DNA of 64,000 nucleotides from Achromobacter veterisilvae. GTDB taxonomy: Bacteria > Pseudomonadota > Gammaproteobacteria > Burkholderiales > Burkholderiaceae_B. Below, piece by piece: positions 52,917-60,659 of the stretch (position 1 is its first letter; each line of letters opens with the position of its first letter). Position numbers and translations under genes: made by a program. The notes beneath the pieces were generated by a model that saw only the letters and a list, made by a program, of their open reading frames with translations, searched no databases and had not been told where the DNA came from. The stretch lies in contig NZ_UFQC01000018.1 of assembly GCF_900496975.1 (NCBI RefSeq), forward strand, positions 1-64,000, given 5' to 3'.

Positions 52917-53684
52917 TCAGGCGCTTCGGCGCGACCCGGCGTCGGGCAGCGCGGGGGCTTCGGGGATGCCGAACATCCGGCAGGCGGCAACCTGGCCGAT
53001 CACCAGCACCGCGGGGCTGCGCAGGCGGAACGCGTCCGCGTCGGCGGCCATGGCCGCGACCGTGGACGCGCATTCGCGCTGGCCGGGCAGGCTGGCGTTT
53101 TCGATCATCGCCACGGGGGTATCGGCGGCCATGCCGGCCGCCAGCAACTGGCTGCGCATGTCTTGCAGTTTGGCGACTCCCATGTAGACCACCAGCGTCG
53201 TGCCGCCGCGCGCCAGCGCGGACCAGTCGGGCGCGCCGCCGTCCTGGGTGTGGGCTGTGACCAGTGTAACGCCCGTGGCCAGCCCGCGTTGCGTCAGCGG
53301 GATGCCGACGGCGGTCGCGGCGGCCAGGCCGGCGGTGATGCCGTTGACGACCTCGCAGGCCACGCCGCGGGCGCTCAGCCACTGGGCCTCTTCGCCGCCC
53401 CGTCCGAAGATGCAGGGGTCGCCGCCTTTCAGCCGCGCCACGCGCAGCCCCTGCCGGGCGTAGCGCAGCATCAGGCGCTGGATGAAATCCTGCGGGGTCG
53501 AACGGCACCCGCCGCGCTTGCCCACGCGCACGATGCGCGCGCGGGGGCAGTATTCGAGGACCCGCGGGTCGACCAGGTCGTCCACCAGGGCCACGTCGGC
53601 CTGGCCCAGGGCCTTGACCGCTTTGAGCGTCAGCAGCTCCGGATCTCCGGGGCCCGCGCCGATCAGCCAGACGGCAGGATTCAT
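52917..53684 (-). CDS. cobA: Uroporphyrinogen-III C-methyltransferase
   Basis: SAM-dependent enzyme that makes precorrin-2, the entry to siroheme, the cofactor NirB needs. The 255-aa protein has GAGPGDPELLTLKA at the N terminus, LKGGDPCIFGRGGEEA, GITAGLAAA and TLVVYMG. I chose ATG 53684 because AAGGA sits eight bases upstream; an ATG at 53705 overlapping the kinase stop is also possible. It lacks the CysG dehydrogenase/ferrochelatase half, so siroheme must be completed by another protein. Confidence 0.94.
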   Translation of the reverse strand: MNPAVWLIGAGPGDPELLTLKAVKALGQADVALVDDLVDPRVLEYCPRARIVRVGKRGGCRSTPQDFIQRLMLRYARQGLRVARLKGGDPCIFGRGGEEAQWLSARGVACEVVNGITAGLAAATAVGIPLTQRGLATGVTLVTAHTQDGGAPDWSALARGGTTLVVYMGVAKLQDMRSQLLAAGMAADTPVAMIENASLPGQRECASTVAAMAADADAFRLRSPAVLVIGQVAACRMFGIPEAPALPDAGSRRSA

Positions 53685-53701
53685 GATGGGTGTCCTTGCG
53701 T

Positions 53702-55450
53702 TCATGAGTGGAGGGAAACGAGGGCGAGCGCGATGGCAAGCACCAGGCTCAGGCCCTTCCAGAAGGCCAGCGGATTGCGTTCCAGCAGGGGCAGGCGCTC
53801 GCCGCGCCGGGCGGCCTCGCCGGGATGGCGCAGCGCGTGGGTGAATTCGGACAGCTCCGGGGTGCGCGAGCGCGGATCGGGATGCAGCGCGCGGCTGAGC
53901 ACCCCGTCGATCCACGCGGGAATCTCGCGGTCGCGGTCCAGCACCGACACGTAATTCAGGCGCAATTGCGCGGCGCGGCTGCGGGCCCGCGCCGCGTCCG
54001 GCCCATAGGGCAGGCGGCCCGACAGCATCTGGTAGAGCATCGCGGCCAGCGAATAGAGGTCGGACCGCGGCGTGCCGGCCTCGCCCAGGAAGTACTCGGG
54101 CGCGGCGTACTGCGCCGTGCCCAGCACCGGGCCGGGGTGGTCCCCGGCCGGCGCCAGTTCCTCGATGCCCGCGGCCTTGGCGGAGCCCAGGTCGATGATC
54201 TTCGCCGTGCCGTCCGGCGTAATGAGGACGTTGTCCGGCCGCAGGTCCTGGTGCACCAGTTCCAGGCGGTGCAGGGCCTGCAGGCCGCGGGCGATCTGCT
54301 CGACGATCGCGATGGCGGCGTCCAGGGCGGGCCGGGGATGGGCCGCCATCCATTGCGTCAGGGTGCGGCCTTCGATGTACTCGCTGGCGGTGTACAGGTA
54401 GCGGCGCGGCCTGTCGCGCGGCCAGGCGCGCACCACGTGGCGGCTGTCGATGCGGCGGGCGATCCATTCCTCGGTCAGCAGCCGTTCCAGGTAGGCCGGG
54501 TCGTGCCGCAAGTCCAGCGAGGGAATCTTGATGACGGCCTGCCCGCCGCTGGCGAGGTCGCGCGCCAGGTAGACATGGCTGCGGCTGCTGGCGCGCAGTT
54601 CGTCCAGGATGCGGAAGCCCTCGAAATCCTGGCCCGCCGACAACAGCGGCGGACAGGGCAGGTCGCGGCTGTAGTCGCCCAGCTCGCTGGCCTGGCGGCC
54701 GGGCAGGGCGTCGACGCGGACGATCTGCACCGTCAGGTTGTCTCCGCTGCCGCGTTCATAGGCCAGCGCGGCCAGCTTGCGGGCGGCCTCGTCCAGGCAG
54801 CCGGGGTGCGCGGCCACGGCCTCGGCCATGTCGCGCGCGCCCACGTGTTCGTAGACGCCGTCGGTCGCCAGCAGAAAGACGTCGCCCGGTTCCAGCGGCT
54901 GGGTGTGGTAGTCGATCTCCAACTGCGGGGCCAGCCCCAGCGCGCGGCTCAAGCAGCTTTTGTCGCGCGCGATCCAGACGCGATGGTCGTCGGTCAGTTG
55001 TTCCAGCGCGCCGTTGCGCAGACGGTAGAGGCGGGCGTCGCCCACGTGCAGGATATGCGCGGTGGCGGACTTCAGCACCATCACCGTCATCGCGCATACG
55101 TATCCGCGGTCGCGGTCCGGGTCGTGGCGCTGCCGGGTCTGGGCATGCAGCCAGGCGTTGGCCGCGCCCAGCACCTTCTGCGCCGATTTTTTCACCGACC
55201 AGGTTTCCGGCGTGCAGTAGTAGTCCTCCAGAAAGCTCGCGACCGCGGTCTCGCTGGCGATGCGGCCGACCTCGCTGCTGCTGATGCCGTCGGCCAGCGC
55301 GACCGCGATGCCTTTTGCGCCCAGCAGCGGTTCGCCGGGCAGGCACAGGCCATGGAAGTCCTGGTTGACGGGCTTCCTGCCGGGCTCGCTGTGCTGGCCC
55401 GCCGCGACCTTCAGGGAGGCGGCGCGCTCGCGGGGCGCGTAGCTGTTCAT
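53702..55450 (-). CDS. PP2C phosphatase - Ser/Thr protein kinase fusion
   Basis: A 582-aa protein that joins two opposing activities. The N-terminal PP2C domain (about 15-250) keeps metal aspartates in ADGISSS (D54), ATDGVYE (D197) and GDNLT (D237). The kinase domain (about 275-535) keeps the lysine in AVIKIP (K308), the catalytic loop HQDLRPDN (D402), DLG in place of DFG (D420) and APEYF. A single C-terminal helix (about 563-580) anchors it to the membrane with both domains in the cytoplasm. It lies between the nitrite channel and cobA in the nirBD operon. The same gene type accompanies nitrate/nitrite assimilation genes in other proteobacteria; its target is not known to me. Confidence 0.92.
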   Translation of the reverse strand: MNSYAPRERAASLKVAAGQHSEPGRKPVNQDFHGLCLPGEPLLGAKGIAVALADGISSSEVGRIASETAVASFLEDYYCTPETWSVKKSAQKVLGAANAWLHAQTRQRHDPDRDRGYVCAMTVMVLKSATAHILHVGDARLYRLRNGALEQLTDDHRVWIARDKSCLSRALGLAPQLEIDYHTQPLEPGDVFLLATDGVYEHVGARDMAEAVAAHPGCLDEAARKLAALAYERGSGDNLTVQIVRVDALPGRQASELGDYSRDLPCPPLLSAGQDFEGFRILDELRASSRSHVYLARDLASGGQAVIKIPSLDLRHDPAYLERLLTEEWIARRIDSRHVVRAWPRDRPRRYLYTASEYIEGRTLTQWMAAHPRPALDAAIAIVEQIARGLQALHRLELVHQDLRPDNVLITPDGTAKIIDLGSAKAAGIEELAPAGDHPGPVLGTAQYAAPEYFLGEAGTPRSDLYSLAAMLYQMLSGRLPYGPDAARARSRAAQLRLNYVSVLDRDREIPAWIDGVLSRALHPDPRSRTPELSEFTHALRHPGEAARRGERLPLLERNPLAFWKGLSLVLAIALALVSLHS

Positions 55451-55462
55451 GGCCGGCGGATC

Positions 55463-56275
55463 TCAGTTGAAGCTGCGCTTGGGCGCGGTCTTCATGTGCG
55501 TGGTGTAGAGCGTCAGGCCGGTCAGCGACAGCCCGCCGATCAGGTTGCCCAGCACCACGGGGATCTCGTTCCAGACCATGTAGTCCATGATCGAGAAGTT
55601 GCCGCCCAGGATCAGGGCCGAGGGGAACAGGAACATGTTCACGACGGAATGTTCGAAGCCCATGGCGAAGAACAGCATGATGGGCATCCACATGGCGATC
55701 ACCTTGCCGCTGACGGTGGTGGAGATCATGGCGCCGACGACGCCCAGCGACACCATCCAGTTGCACAGCACGCCGCGCACGAAGATCGTCAGCATGCCGC
55801 CCGCGCCGTATTCCTTGTAGCCCAGCGTGCGGTTCTCGCCGATGTGCGAAATGACCTCGCCGACCTTGCTGGGCGGCGTCGAGAAGCCGTAGGTGAAGAC
55901 GATGGCCATCAGGAAGGCCACCGTCAGCGCGCCCAGGAAGTTGCCCACGAAGATCACGCCCCAGTGCCGCAGCACGCCCTTGAGCGTGACGCCGGGGCGG
56001 CGGTCCATGAGCGCCAGCGGGGTCAGGACGAACACGCCCGTCAGCAGGTCGAAACCCATCAGGTAGAGGATGCAGAAGCCGACCGGGAAGAGCGCGGCGC
56101 CCAGGATGGGCGAGCCCGTCTGCACGGAGACGGTGACGGCGAACACCGCCGAAAGCGCCAGGATGGCGCCGGCCATGTAGGCGCGGATGAGCGCGTCGCG
56201 GGTGGCCATGTAGATCTTGGATTCGCCGGCGTCCACCATCTTGGTGACGAATTCGGCAGGGACAATGTAGGACAT
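55463..56275 (-). CDS. Formate/nitrite transporter family channel
   Basis: A 270-aa pentameric inner-membrane channel protein with six helices (FocA/NirC family). The conserved GFEHSVVNMF segment contains the central histidine; the NFLGA and FVRGVLCNWMV stretches are characteristic. Its place between nirD and the kinase in a nitrite-reductase operon points to nitrite uptake. ATG 56275 sits just after nirD. Confidence 0.93.
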   Translation of the reverse strand: MSYIVPAEFVTKMVDAGESKIYMATRDALIRAYMAGAILALSAVFAVTVSVQTGSPILGAALFPVGFCILYLMGFDLLTGVFVLTPLALMDRRPGVTLKGVLRHWGVIFVGNFLGALTVAFLMAIVFTYGFSTPPSKVGEVISHIGENRTLGYKEYGAGGMLTIFVRGVLCNWMVSLGVVGAMISTTVSGKVIAMWMPIMLFFAMGFEHSVVNMFLFPSALILGGNFSIMDYMVWNEIPVVLGNLIGGLSLTGLTLYTTHMKTAPKRSFN

Positions 56276-56327
56276 GATGGCTTCCTGTTTCTGGAGGGAG
56301 GGGCAATTGCGGGGCAAGGCAGGGGCG

Positions 56328-56678
56328 TCAGCGGATTTCCACCGCGTCGGCGTTGAGCCGCGCGCGCCATGCGCGCAGCCGCTGGTCGGGGTACTGCACG
56401 CAGCTTCCGTCCGCCAGGCGGAAGTGCTGCTTGTAGAGCGGCGAGGCAACCACGAGTTCGCCGCCCAGGTGGCCGACGATGCCGCGGCCGATGACGTTGG
56501 CGCCGGACCGGGGGTCGCGGTTCTCGATGGCGTACACGCCGCCGTCCTCGGCCTGCGGCACGTAGAACAGCGCGATCTGCACGCCCTCGACCAGCGCGAC
56601 CACGCCGGAATGGGGCACCAGGTCCTGGCGGCGGCAGACGGGCCGCCAGGCTTGCGGTTCATGGGCTGGGACGTCCAT
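56328..56678 (-). CDS. nirD: Nitrite reductase (NADH) small subunit NirD
   Basis: A 116-aa Rieske-fold subunit of assimilatory NADH-nitrite reductase. The Rieske Cys/His cluster ligands are absent, as usual for NirD: ALFYV...GVYAIENRDP, GGELVVASPLYKQHF and RLRAWRARLN follow the family. Its start overlaps the nirB stop by one base. Residues near YKQHF resemble the Rieske site without cysteines. Confidence 0.93.
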   Translation of the reverse strand: MDVPAHEPQAWRPVCRRQDLVPHSGVVALVEGVQIALFYVPQAEDGGVYAIENRDPRSGANVIGRGIVGHLGGELVVASPLYKQHFRLADGSCVQYPDQRLRAWRARLNADAVEIR

Positions 56679-59227
56679 CAGGAGATCTCCTCGGCTATGG
56701 GAATGACGCGGGCGGGGGCGGGCCGGGGCTGGCCGCGCTCCTGCACGAACTGGATATCGGGGTCCGGGCGGCTGTCGTTCACGAAGGTGCGGAAGCGCTT
56801 GAGCTTTTCCGGATCGTTCAGGGCGTTGGCCCATTCGCATTCGTAGCGGTCCACCACTAGCTGCATCTGGGCCTCGAGTTCGGCGCACAGGCCCAGGCTG
56901 TCTTCCAGCACCACCTGCTTCAGGTAGTCCAGGCCGCCTTCCAGCGATTCGCGCCACACGGAGGTGCGCTGCAGCTTGTCCGCGGTGCGGATGTAGAACA
57001 TCAGCACGCGGTCGATGACGCGGATGAGCATGGCGTCGTCCAGGTCGGTGGCGAAGAGTTCGGCGTGGCGCGGGCGCATGCCGCCGTTGCCGCAGACGTA
57101 GAGGTTCCAGCCGTTCTCGGTGGCGATCACGCCGATGTCCTTGCTCTGCGCTTCGGCGCATTCGCGCGTGCAGCCCGAGACGGCGAACTTCAGCTTGTGC
57201 GGCGAGCGCAGGCCCTTGTAGCGGTGTTCGATGTCCAGCGCCATCCGCACGCTGTCCTGCACGCCGTAGCGGCACCAGGTGCTGCCCACGCAGGACTTCA
57301 CGGTGCGGGTGGACTTGCCGTAGGCGTGGCCGGTCTCGAATCCCGCGGCGATCAGCTCGCTCCAGATGTCGGGCAGTTCGTGCAGTTGCGCGCCGAACAG
57401 GTCGATGCGCTGGCCGCCGGTGATCTTGGTGTACAGCCCGTACTTCTTCGCGACGGCGCCGATGGCGATCAGCCCGTCGGGCGTGATCTCGCCGGCCGGA
57501 ATGCGCGGCACCACCGAATAGGTGCCGTTCTTCTGCATGTTGGCCATGAAGGTGTCGTTGGTGTCTTGCAGCGGCACCAGGCGGGGGTCCTGGATGGGGC
57601 GGTTCCAGCAGGACGCGAGGATGGAGCCGACGGCGGGCTTGCAGATGTCGCAGCCCAGTTGGCCGCGCCCATGGCTGGCCAGCAATTGTTCGAAGGTTTC
57701 GATGCCGCCCACGCGCACGATCGCGTAGAGTTCCTGGCGGGTGTAGGCGAAGTGTTCGCACAGGCTCTTGTCCACGGCGACGCCGCGCGCCGCCAGTTCA
57801 TGCTCCACCACCTGCTTGAGCAGGCCGGCGCAGCCGCCGCAGCCCGTGGCGGCCTTGGTGCAGCCTTTGATGGCGGCCAGGTCCGCGCAGCCGCCGTCGA
57901 TGGCGTCGCAGATGGCGCCCTTGCTTACGTTGTGGCAGGAACAGACGGTGGCCGAGGCGGGCAGCGCGTCCACGCCGAGCAGCGGGGCGGCCTGCCCCTG
58001 GGGCAGGATCAGGCCGGCCGGGTCGGCGGGCGGCGCGATGCCGTTCTGCACGTATTGCAGCAGCGTGTCGTAATAGCTGTTGTCGCCGACCAGGACGGCG
58101 CCCAGCACGCGCTTGCCGTCGGCCGACACCACCAGGCGGCGGTAGCCGGCGCCGGCTTCGTCGATGTAGCGGTAGCTGCGCGCGCCGGGCGTCGCGCCAT
58201 GGGCGTCGCCGATCGAGCCCACGTCCACGCCCAGCAGCTTGAGCTTGGTGGACATGTCGGCGCCGGCGAAGGGCTGCGCGGTTTCGCCGCAAAGCGCGGC
58301 TGCCACGGTGCGCGCCATCTGGTAGCCGGGCGCCACCAGGCCGAACACGCTGCCGTTCCAGGCCGCGCATTCGCCGATGGCGTAGATGTGTTCGTCGCTG
58401 CTGCGGCAGAAATCGTCGATGGCCACGCCGCCGCGTTCGGCCAGCGTCAGCCCGGCCTTGCGCGCCAGCGCCACCTGCGGACGGATGCCGGCCGAGAACA
58501 CGATCAGGTCGGTTTCCAGCGGCGCGCCTTCGGCGAAGCGCATGCGGTAGCGGTATTGCGTGCCGGGCCGGATGTCCTGGGTGGCGCGCGAGAGGTGCAC
58601 GCCCACGCCCAGCGATTCGATGCGCGCCCGCAGCGCGGCGCCGCCTTGTTCGTCCAGTTGCACCGGCATCAGGCGCGGCGCGAATTCCACCACGTGCGCC
58701 TCCAGGTCCAGCGACTTCAGCGCGTTGGCCGCCTCCAGCCCCAGCAGTCCGCCGCCCACGACCACGCCGCGCCGCGCGCCGTGGGCGGCCTCGCGGATCA
58801 GGTCCAGGTCGTCGAGCGTGCGGTACACCAGGCGCGACGCGCCTTCGGCGCCCGCGATCGGCGGCACGAAAGGATAGGAGCCCGTGGCCAGGACCAGCTT
58901 GTCGTAGGCCTGGCGGCCCTGCGCGGTGACGATCTCGCGATGGCGCCGGTCGATTTCCAGGACGGCCGTGCCCAGGTGCAGGATCACGCCTTCGGTCTCG
59001 TAGAGCGCCGCGTCGCCCAGCGCCATCGAGTCGGCGTCGCGTCCGTTCAGGTATTCGGACAGGTGCACGCGGTCATAGGCGCGGCGGCTTTCTTCGCCGA
59101 AGACGTGGATGCGGTAGCGCGCCAGCGCGCCGCGGGCGATCAACTGCTCGACGCAATGGTGGCCCACCATGCCGTTGCCGATGACAACGAGGGTCTGCAG
59201 GGAATCGGATGTGGCCGATACGTTCAT
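56678..59227 (-). CDS. nirB: Nitrite reductase (NADH) large subunit NirB
   Basis: Reduces nitrite to ammonia in the cytoplasm with NADH. The 849-aa protein has an N-terminal FAD/NADH domain (VVIGNGMVGHH; GGGLLGLE), two BFD-like iron-sulfur segments (VCSCHNV...CGGC at about 440-480; LGCDICKP), and the C-terminal siroheme/4Fe-4S half with SCVGSTWC and SGCTREC. ATG 59227 gives normal length. Upstream lie the sigma-54 promoter, hairpins and a terminator. No nitrate reductase gene follows. Confidence 0.96.
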   Translation of the reverse strand: MNVSATSDSLQTLVVIGNGMVGHHCVEQLIARGALARYRIHVFGEESRRAYDRVHLSEYLNGRDADSMALGDAALYETEGVILHLGTAVLEIDRRHREIVTAQGRQAYDKLVLATGSYPFVPPIAGAEGASRLVYRTLDDLDLIREAAHGARRGVVVGGGLLGLEAANALKSLDLEAHVVEFAPRLMPVQLDEQGGAALRARIESLGVGVHLSRATQDIRPGTQYRYRMRFAEGAPLETDLIVFSAGIRPQVALARKAGLTLAERGGVAIDDFCRSSDEHIYAIGECAAWNGSVFGLVAPGYQMARTVAAALCGETAQPFAGADMSTKLKLLGVDVGSIGDAHGATPGARSYRYIDEAGAGYRRLVVSADGKRVLGAVLVGDNSYYDTLLQYVQNGIAPPADPAGLILPQGQAAPLLGVDALPASATVCSCHNVSKGAICDAIDGGCADLAAIKGCTKAATGCGGCAGLLKQVVEHELAARGVAVDKSLCEHFAYTRQELYAIVRVGGIETFEQLLASHGRGQLGCDICKPAVGSILASCWNRPIQDPRLVPLQDTNDTFMANMQKNGTYSVVPRIPAGEITPDGLIAIGAVAKKYGLYTKITGGQRIDLFGAQLHELPDIWSELIAAGFETGHAYGKSTRTVKSCVGSTWCRYGVQDSVRMALDIEHRYKGLRSPHKLKFAVSGCTRECAEAQSKDIGVIATENGWNLYVCGNGGMRPRHAELFATDLDDAMLIRVIDRVLMFYIRTADKLQRTSVWRESLEGGLDYLKQVVLEDSLGLCAELEAQMQLVVDRYECEWANALNDPEKLKRFRTFVNDSRPDPDIQFVQERGQPRPAPARVIPIAEEIS

Positions 59228-59267
59228 GGGATATCCCCGGGCTTGGATATTCAGGTTTCGGAAGACG

Positions 59268-59302
59268 AAAGGCGCCCTGGACCTTGCGGTCGGGGCGCCT
59301 TT
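59268..59302 (-). terminator. Leader terminator upstream of nirB
   Basis: On the minus strand a perfect 10-bp stem (AAAGGCGCCC with GGGCGCCTTT, 59268-59277 and 59293-59302) ends in TTTCGTCTT. The loop holds a small GACC-GCAA-GGTC hairpin. It lies 41 bases before nirB and downstream of the predicted start site, so readthrough is required for expression. This suits antitermination by the NIT-ANTAR protein of the same operon. Confidence 0.75.
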
Positions 59303-59340
59303 GCCGGTGTTGCTCAAGTTGTCTTGCCGGCCTTGCGGCC
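59303..59340 (-). promoter_or_regulatory. Alternative hairpins in nirB leader
   Basis: Two overlapping hairpins: GCCGG/CCGGC (59303-59307 with 59327-59331, containing CAAG-ACAA-CTTG) and GGCC-GCAA-GGCC (59329-59340). They share bases 59329-59331 and cannot both form. They may be the ANTAR recognition structures. The six-base loop with A1 and G4 described for ANTAR targets is not obvious. Confidence 0.45.
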
Positions 59341-59356
59341 CGCATGCCAGACATCA

Positions 59357-59373
59357 AGCAAAGTCCGTGCCAG
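59357..59373 (-). promoter_or_regulatory. Sigma-54 promoter of nirB operon
   Basis: CTGGCACG-GACT-TTGCT on the minus strand matches the RpoN -24/-12 consensus (YTGGCACGN4TTGCW) at every fixed position. The start site is expected near 59346, giving a leader of about 119 bases that contains the hairpins and terminator. Confidence 0.85.
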
Positions 59374-59514
59374 GAATTCCGCATGCGGCCGCCAGGGGCC
59401 GGAATGCCGGGACATGCCAGGGAGCGGGGGAGGGAACGGCCGCGCGGGCGGGCCGCGAGGCGGGCGGGGCCGCAAAGGCCGCTGCGTCAAGCCGGTGCAT
59501 AGTCCTGTGCGCGC

Positions 59515-59531
59515 TGCACCCGTTTGGCGCG
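59515..59531 (-). promoter_or_regulatory. NtrC-like enhancer site
   Basis: TGCACC-CGTT-TGGCGCG resembles the NtrC dyad TGCACC-N4-TGGTGC with one or two changes. It lies about 140 bases upstream of the sigma-54 promoter, the usual enhancer distance. Most of the 332-base gap between nirB and the LysR gene is thus explained by regulation; I see no gene in it. Confidence 0.5.
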
Positions 59532-59559
59532 GCGCAGCAAACCCGCGCGGCGCGGGCTG

Positions 59560-60447
59560 CTAGCCGAACGCCGCCCGCACGGCGGAGAAGGCCGCGGCCA
59601 CCAGCGGGTCGTCCCGCCGGGAGGCCTGGGTAATGAAGGAAAGTTCCGCCTGGATCGACAGCTCTTTCACCAGCAGCAGGCCGCTGGCCTGGGATTCGCG
59701 CAGGGCGATGGAGTCGCGCGCGAGCGACAGGCCGACGCCGGAACGCACCAGGTCCAGCATCGACGATTCCTGGTCCACCTCCGCCACCGCGTTGGGCGCG
59801 ATGCCCAGGGCGTCGAAGCGGGCCGACAGCAGCCGGTGGTGCACGGAATCCGGCGGCGTCCAGATCCAGGGCAGCGCCGCGATCTCGGCCCAGCCCCGGC
59901 CGGCCACTTGCGCGCCCCAGCCCTTGGGGGCCACGACGCAATACGCGAACGAGGCCAGCGGCAGCGCCTCCAGCCCGGCCGGGCCGCCGGTGTCGCCCTG
60001 CGGCCCCAGGAAGAAACCCACGTCCAGTTCGCCCGAGCGTATCTGCCGGCCGACCGATCCCGACATGCCGTGGCGCAGGGTGGGGCGGATCTTCGGATAG
60101 TGCTCCACCATGTATTGCAGGGTGGCGCCCAGGCGCAGGAACTCCGGGTCGAGGATGGTGCCGATGCGCAGCTCGCCCTGGACGGTATCGCGCAGGGCGC
60201 CGATGGCGCGCTGGAAATCGTCCAGCGCGTCCAGGATCCGCTGCGCCGACGGCAGCAGCGCCCGGCCGTCGGCATTGGGCGCCAGGCCCTGGGCGGTGCG
60301 CGAGAACAGCGTCAGGTCCAGCGATTCCTGGAAGCTCTTCAGTTGCAGGCTCAGCGCGGGCTGGGTCAGGTGGAGATGCTCGGCCGCGCGCGTCAGGTTG
60401 CCTTCGCGGGCCACGGCGGCAAAGGTGCGGATGTGCTTCAGGTCCAT
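59560..60447 (-). CDS. LysR-family transcriptional regulator
   Basis: A 295-aa LysR regulator with the N-terminal helix-turn-helix IRTFAAVAREGNLTRAAEHLHLTQPALSLQLK and a substrate-binding domain with GELRIGTILDPEFLRLG. It is on the same strand as nirB and divergent from the Bug-ligase-IclR operon. It could serve either side; an NAC- or Cbl-type role in nitrogen control is possible by position but not shown by motif. Confidence 0.91.
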   Translation of the reverse strand: MDLKHIRTFAAVAREGNLTRAAEHLHLTQPALSLQLKSFQESLDLTLFSRTAQGLAPNADGRALLPSAQRILDALDDFQRAIGALRDTVQGELRIGTILDPEFLRLGATLQYMVEHYPKIRPTLRHGMSGSVGRQIRSGELDVGFFLGPQGDTGGPAGLEALPLASFAYCVVAPKGWGAQVAGRGWAEIAALPWIWTPPDSVHHRLLSARFDALGIAPNAVAEVDQESSMLDLVRSGVGLSLARDSIALRESQASGLLLVKELSIQAELSFITQASRRDDPLVAAAFSAVRAAFG

Positions 60448-60557
60448 GGGCGGGTCCGGGAATCGATCGACTCAATACCGCAAAGCCTATCAGGGCGCGG
60501 CGGAAATTCTTCACGCGGGCCTTGCGTGTTTCTTTTTTGTCCCGTAGAGTGGGACCG

Positions 60558-60576
60558 AATCTCGAAATTCGGGATT
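60558..60576. promoter_or_regulatory. Candidate IclR operator
   Basis: AATCTCGAA-A-TTCGGGATT is a 9-1-9 inverted repeat with one mismatched pair, 84-102 bases before the Bug receptor start, in an AT-rich patch. IclR proteins bind such short palindromes, and the operon ends with an iclR-type gene. The divergent LysR could also use it. Confidence 0.4.
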
Positions 60577-60659
60577 AATAAAAAAAGATGGGTGGCCATC
60601 GCGGCGCGGGACAACTACGTGCCCGGATGGTTCTCAATCTGCACATCAGGAGACAAATG

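Noticed and set aside
53708..56356. Long open frame antisense to the kinase and FNT genes
   Set aside because: Full of Gly, Gln, Val and His repeats with no motif; the minus-strand genes have intact catalytic residues.
59493..59520. GGTGCA...TGCACC as an NtrC site
   Set aside because: Half-sites are in the opposite order to the NtrC dyad; the overlapping TGCACC-N4-TGGCGC at 59515-59531 fits better.
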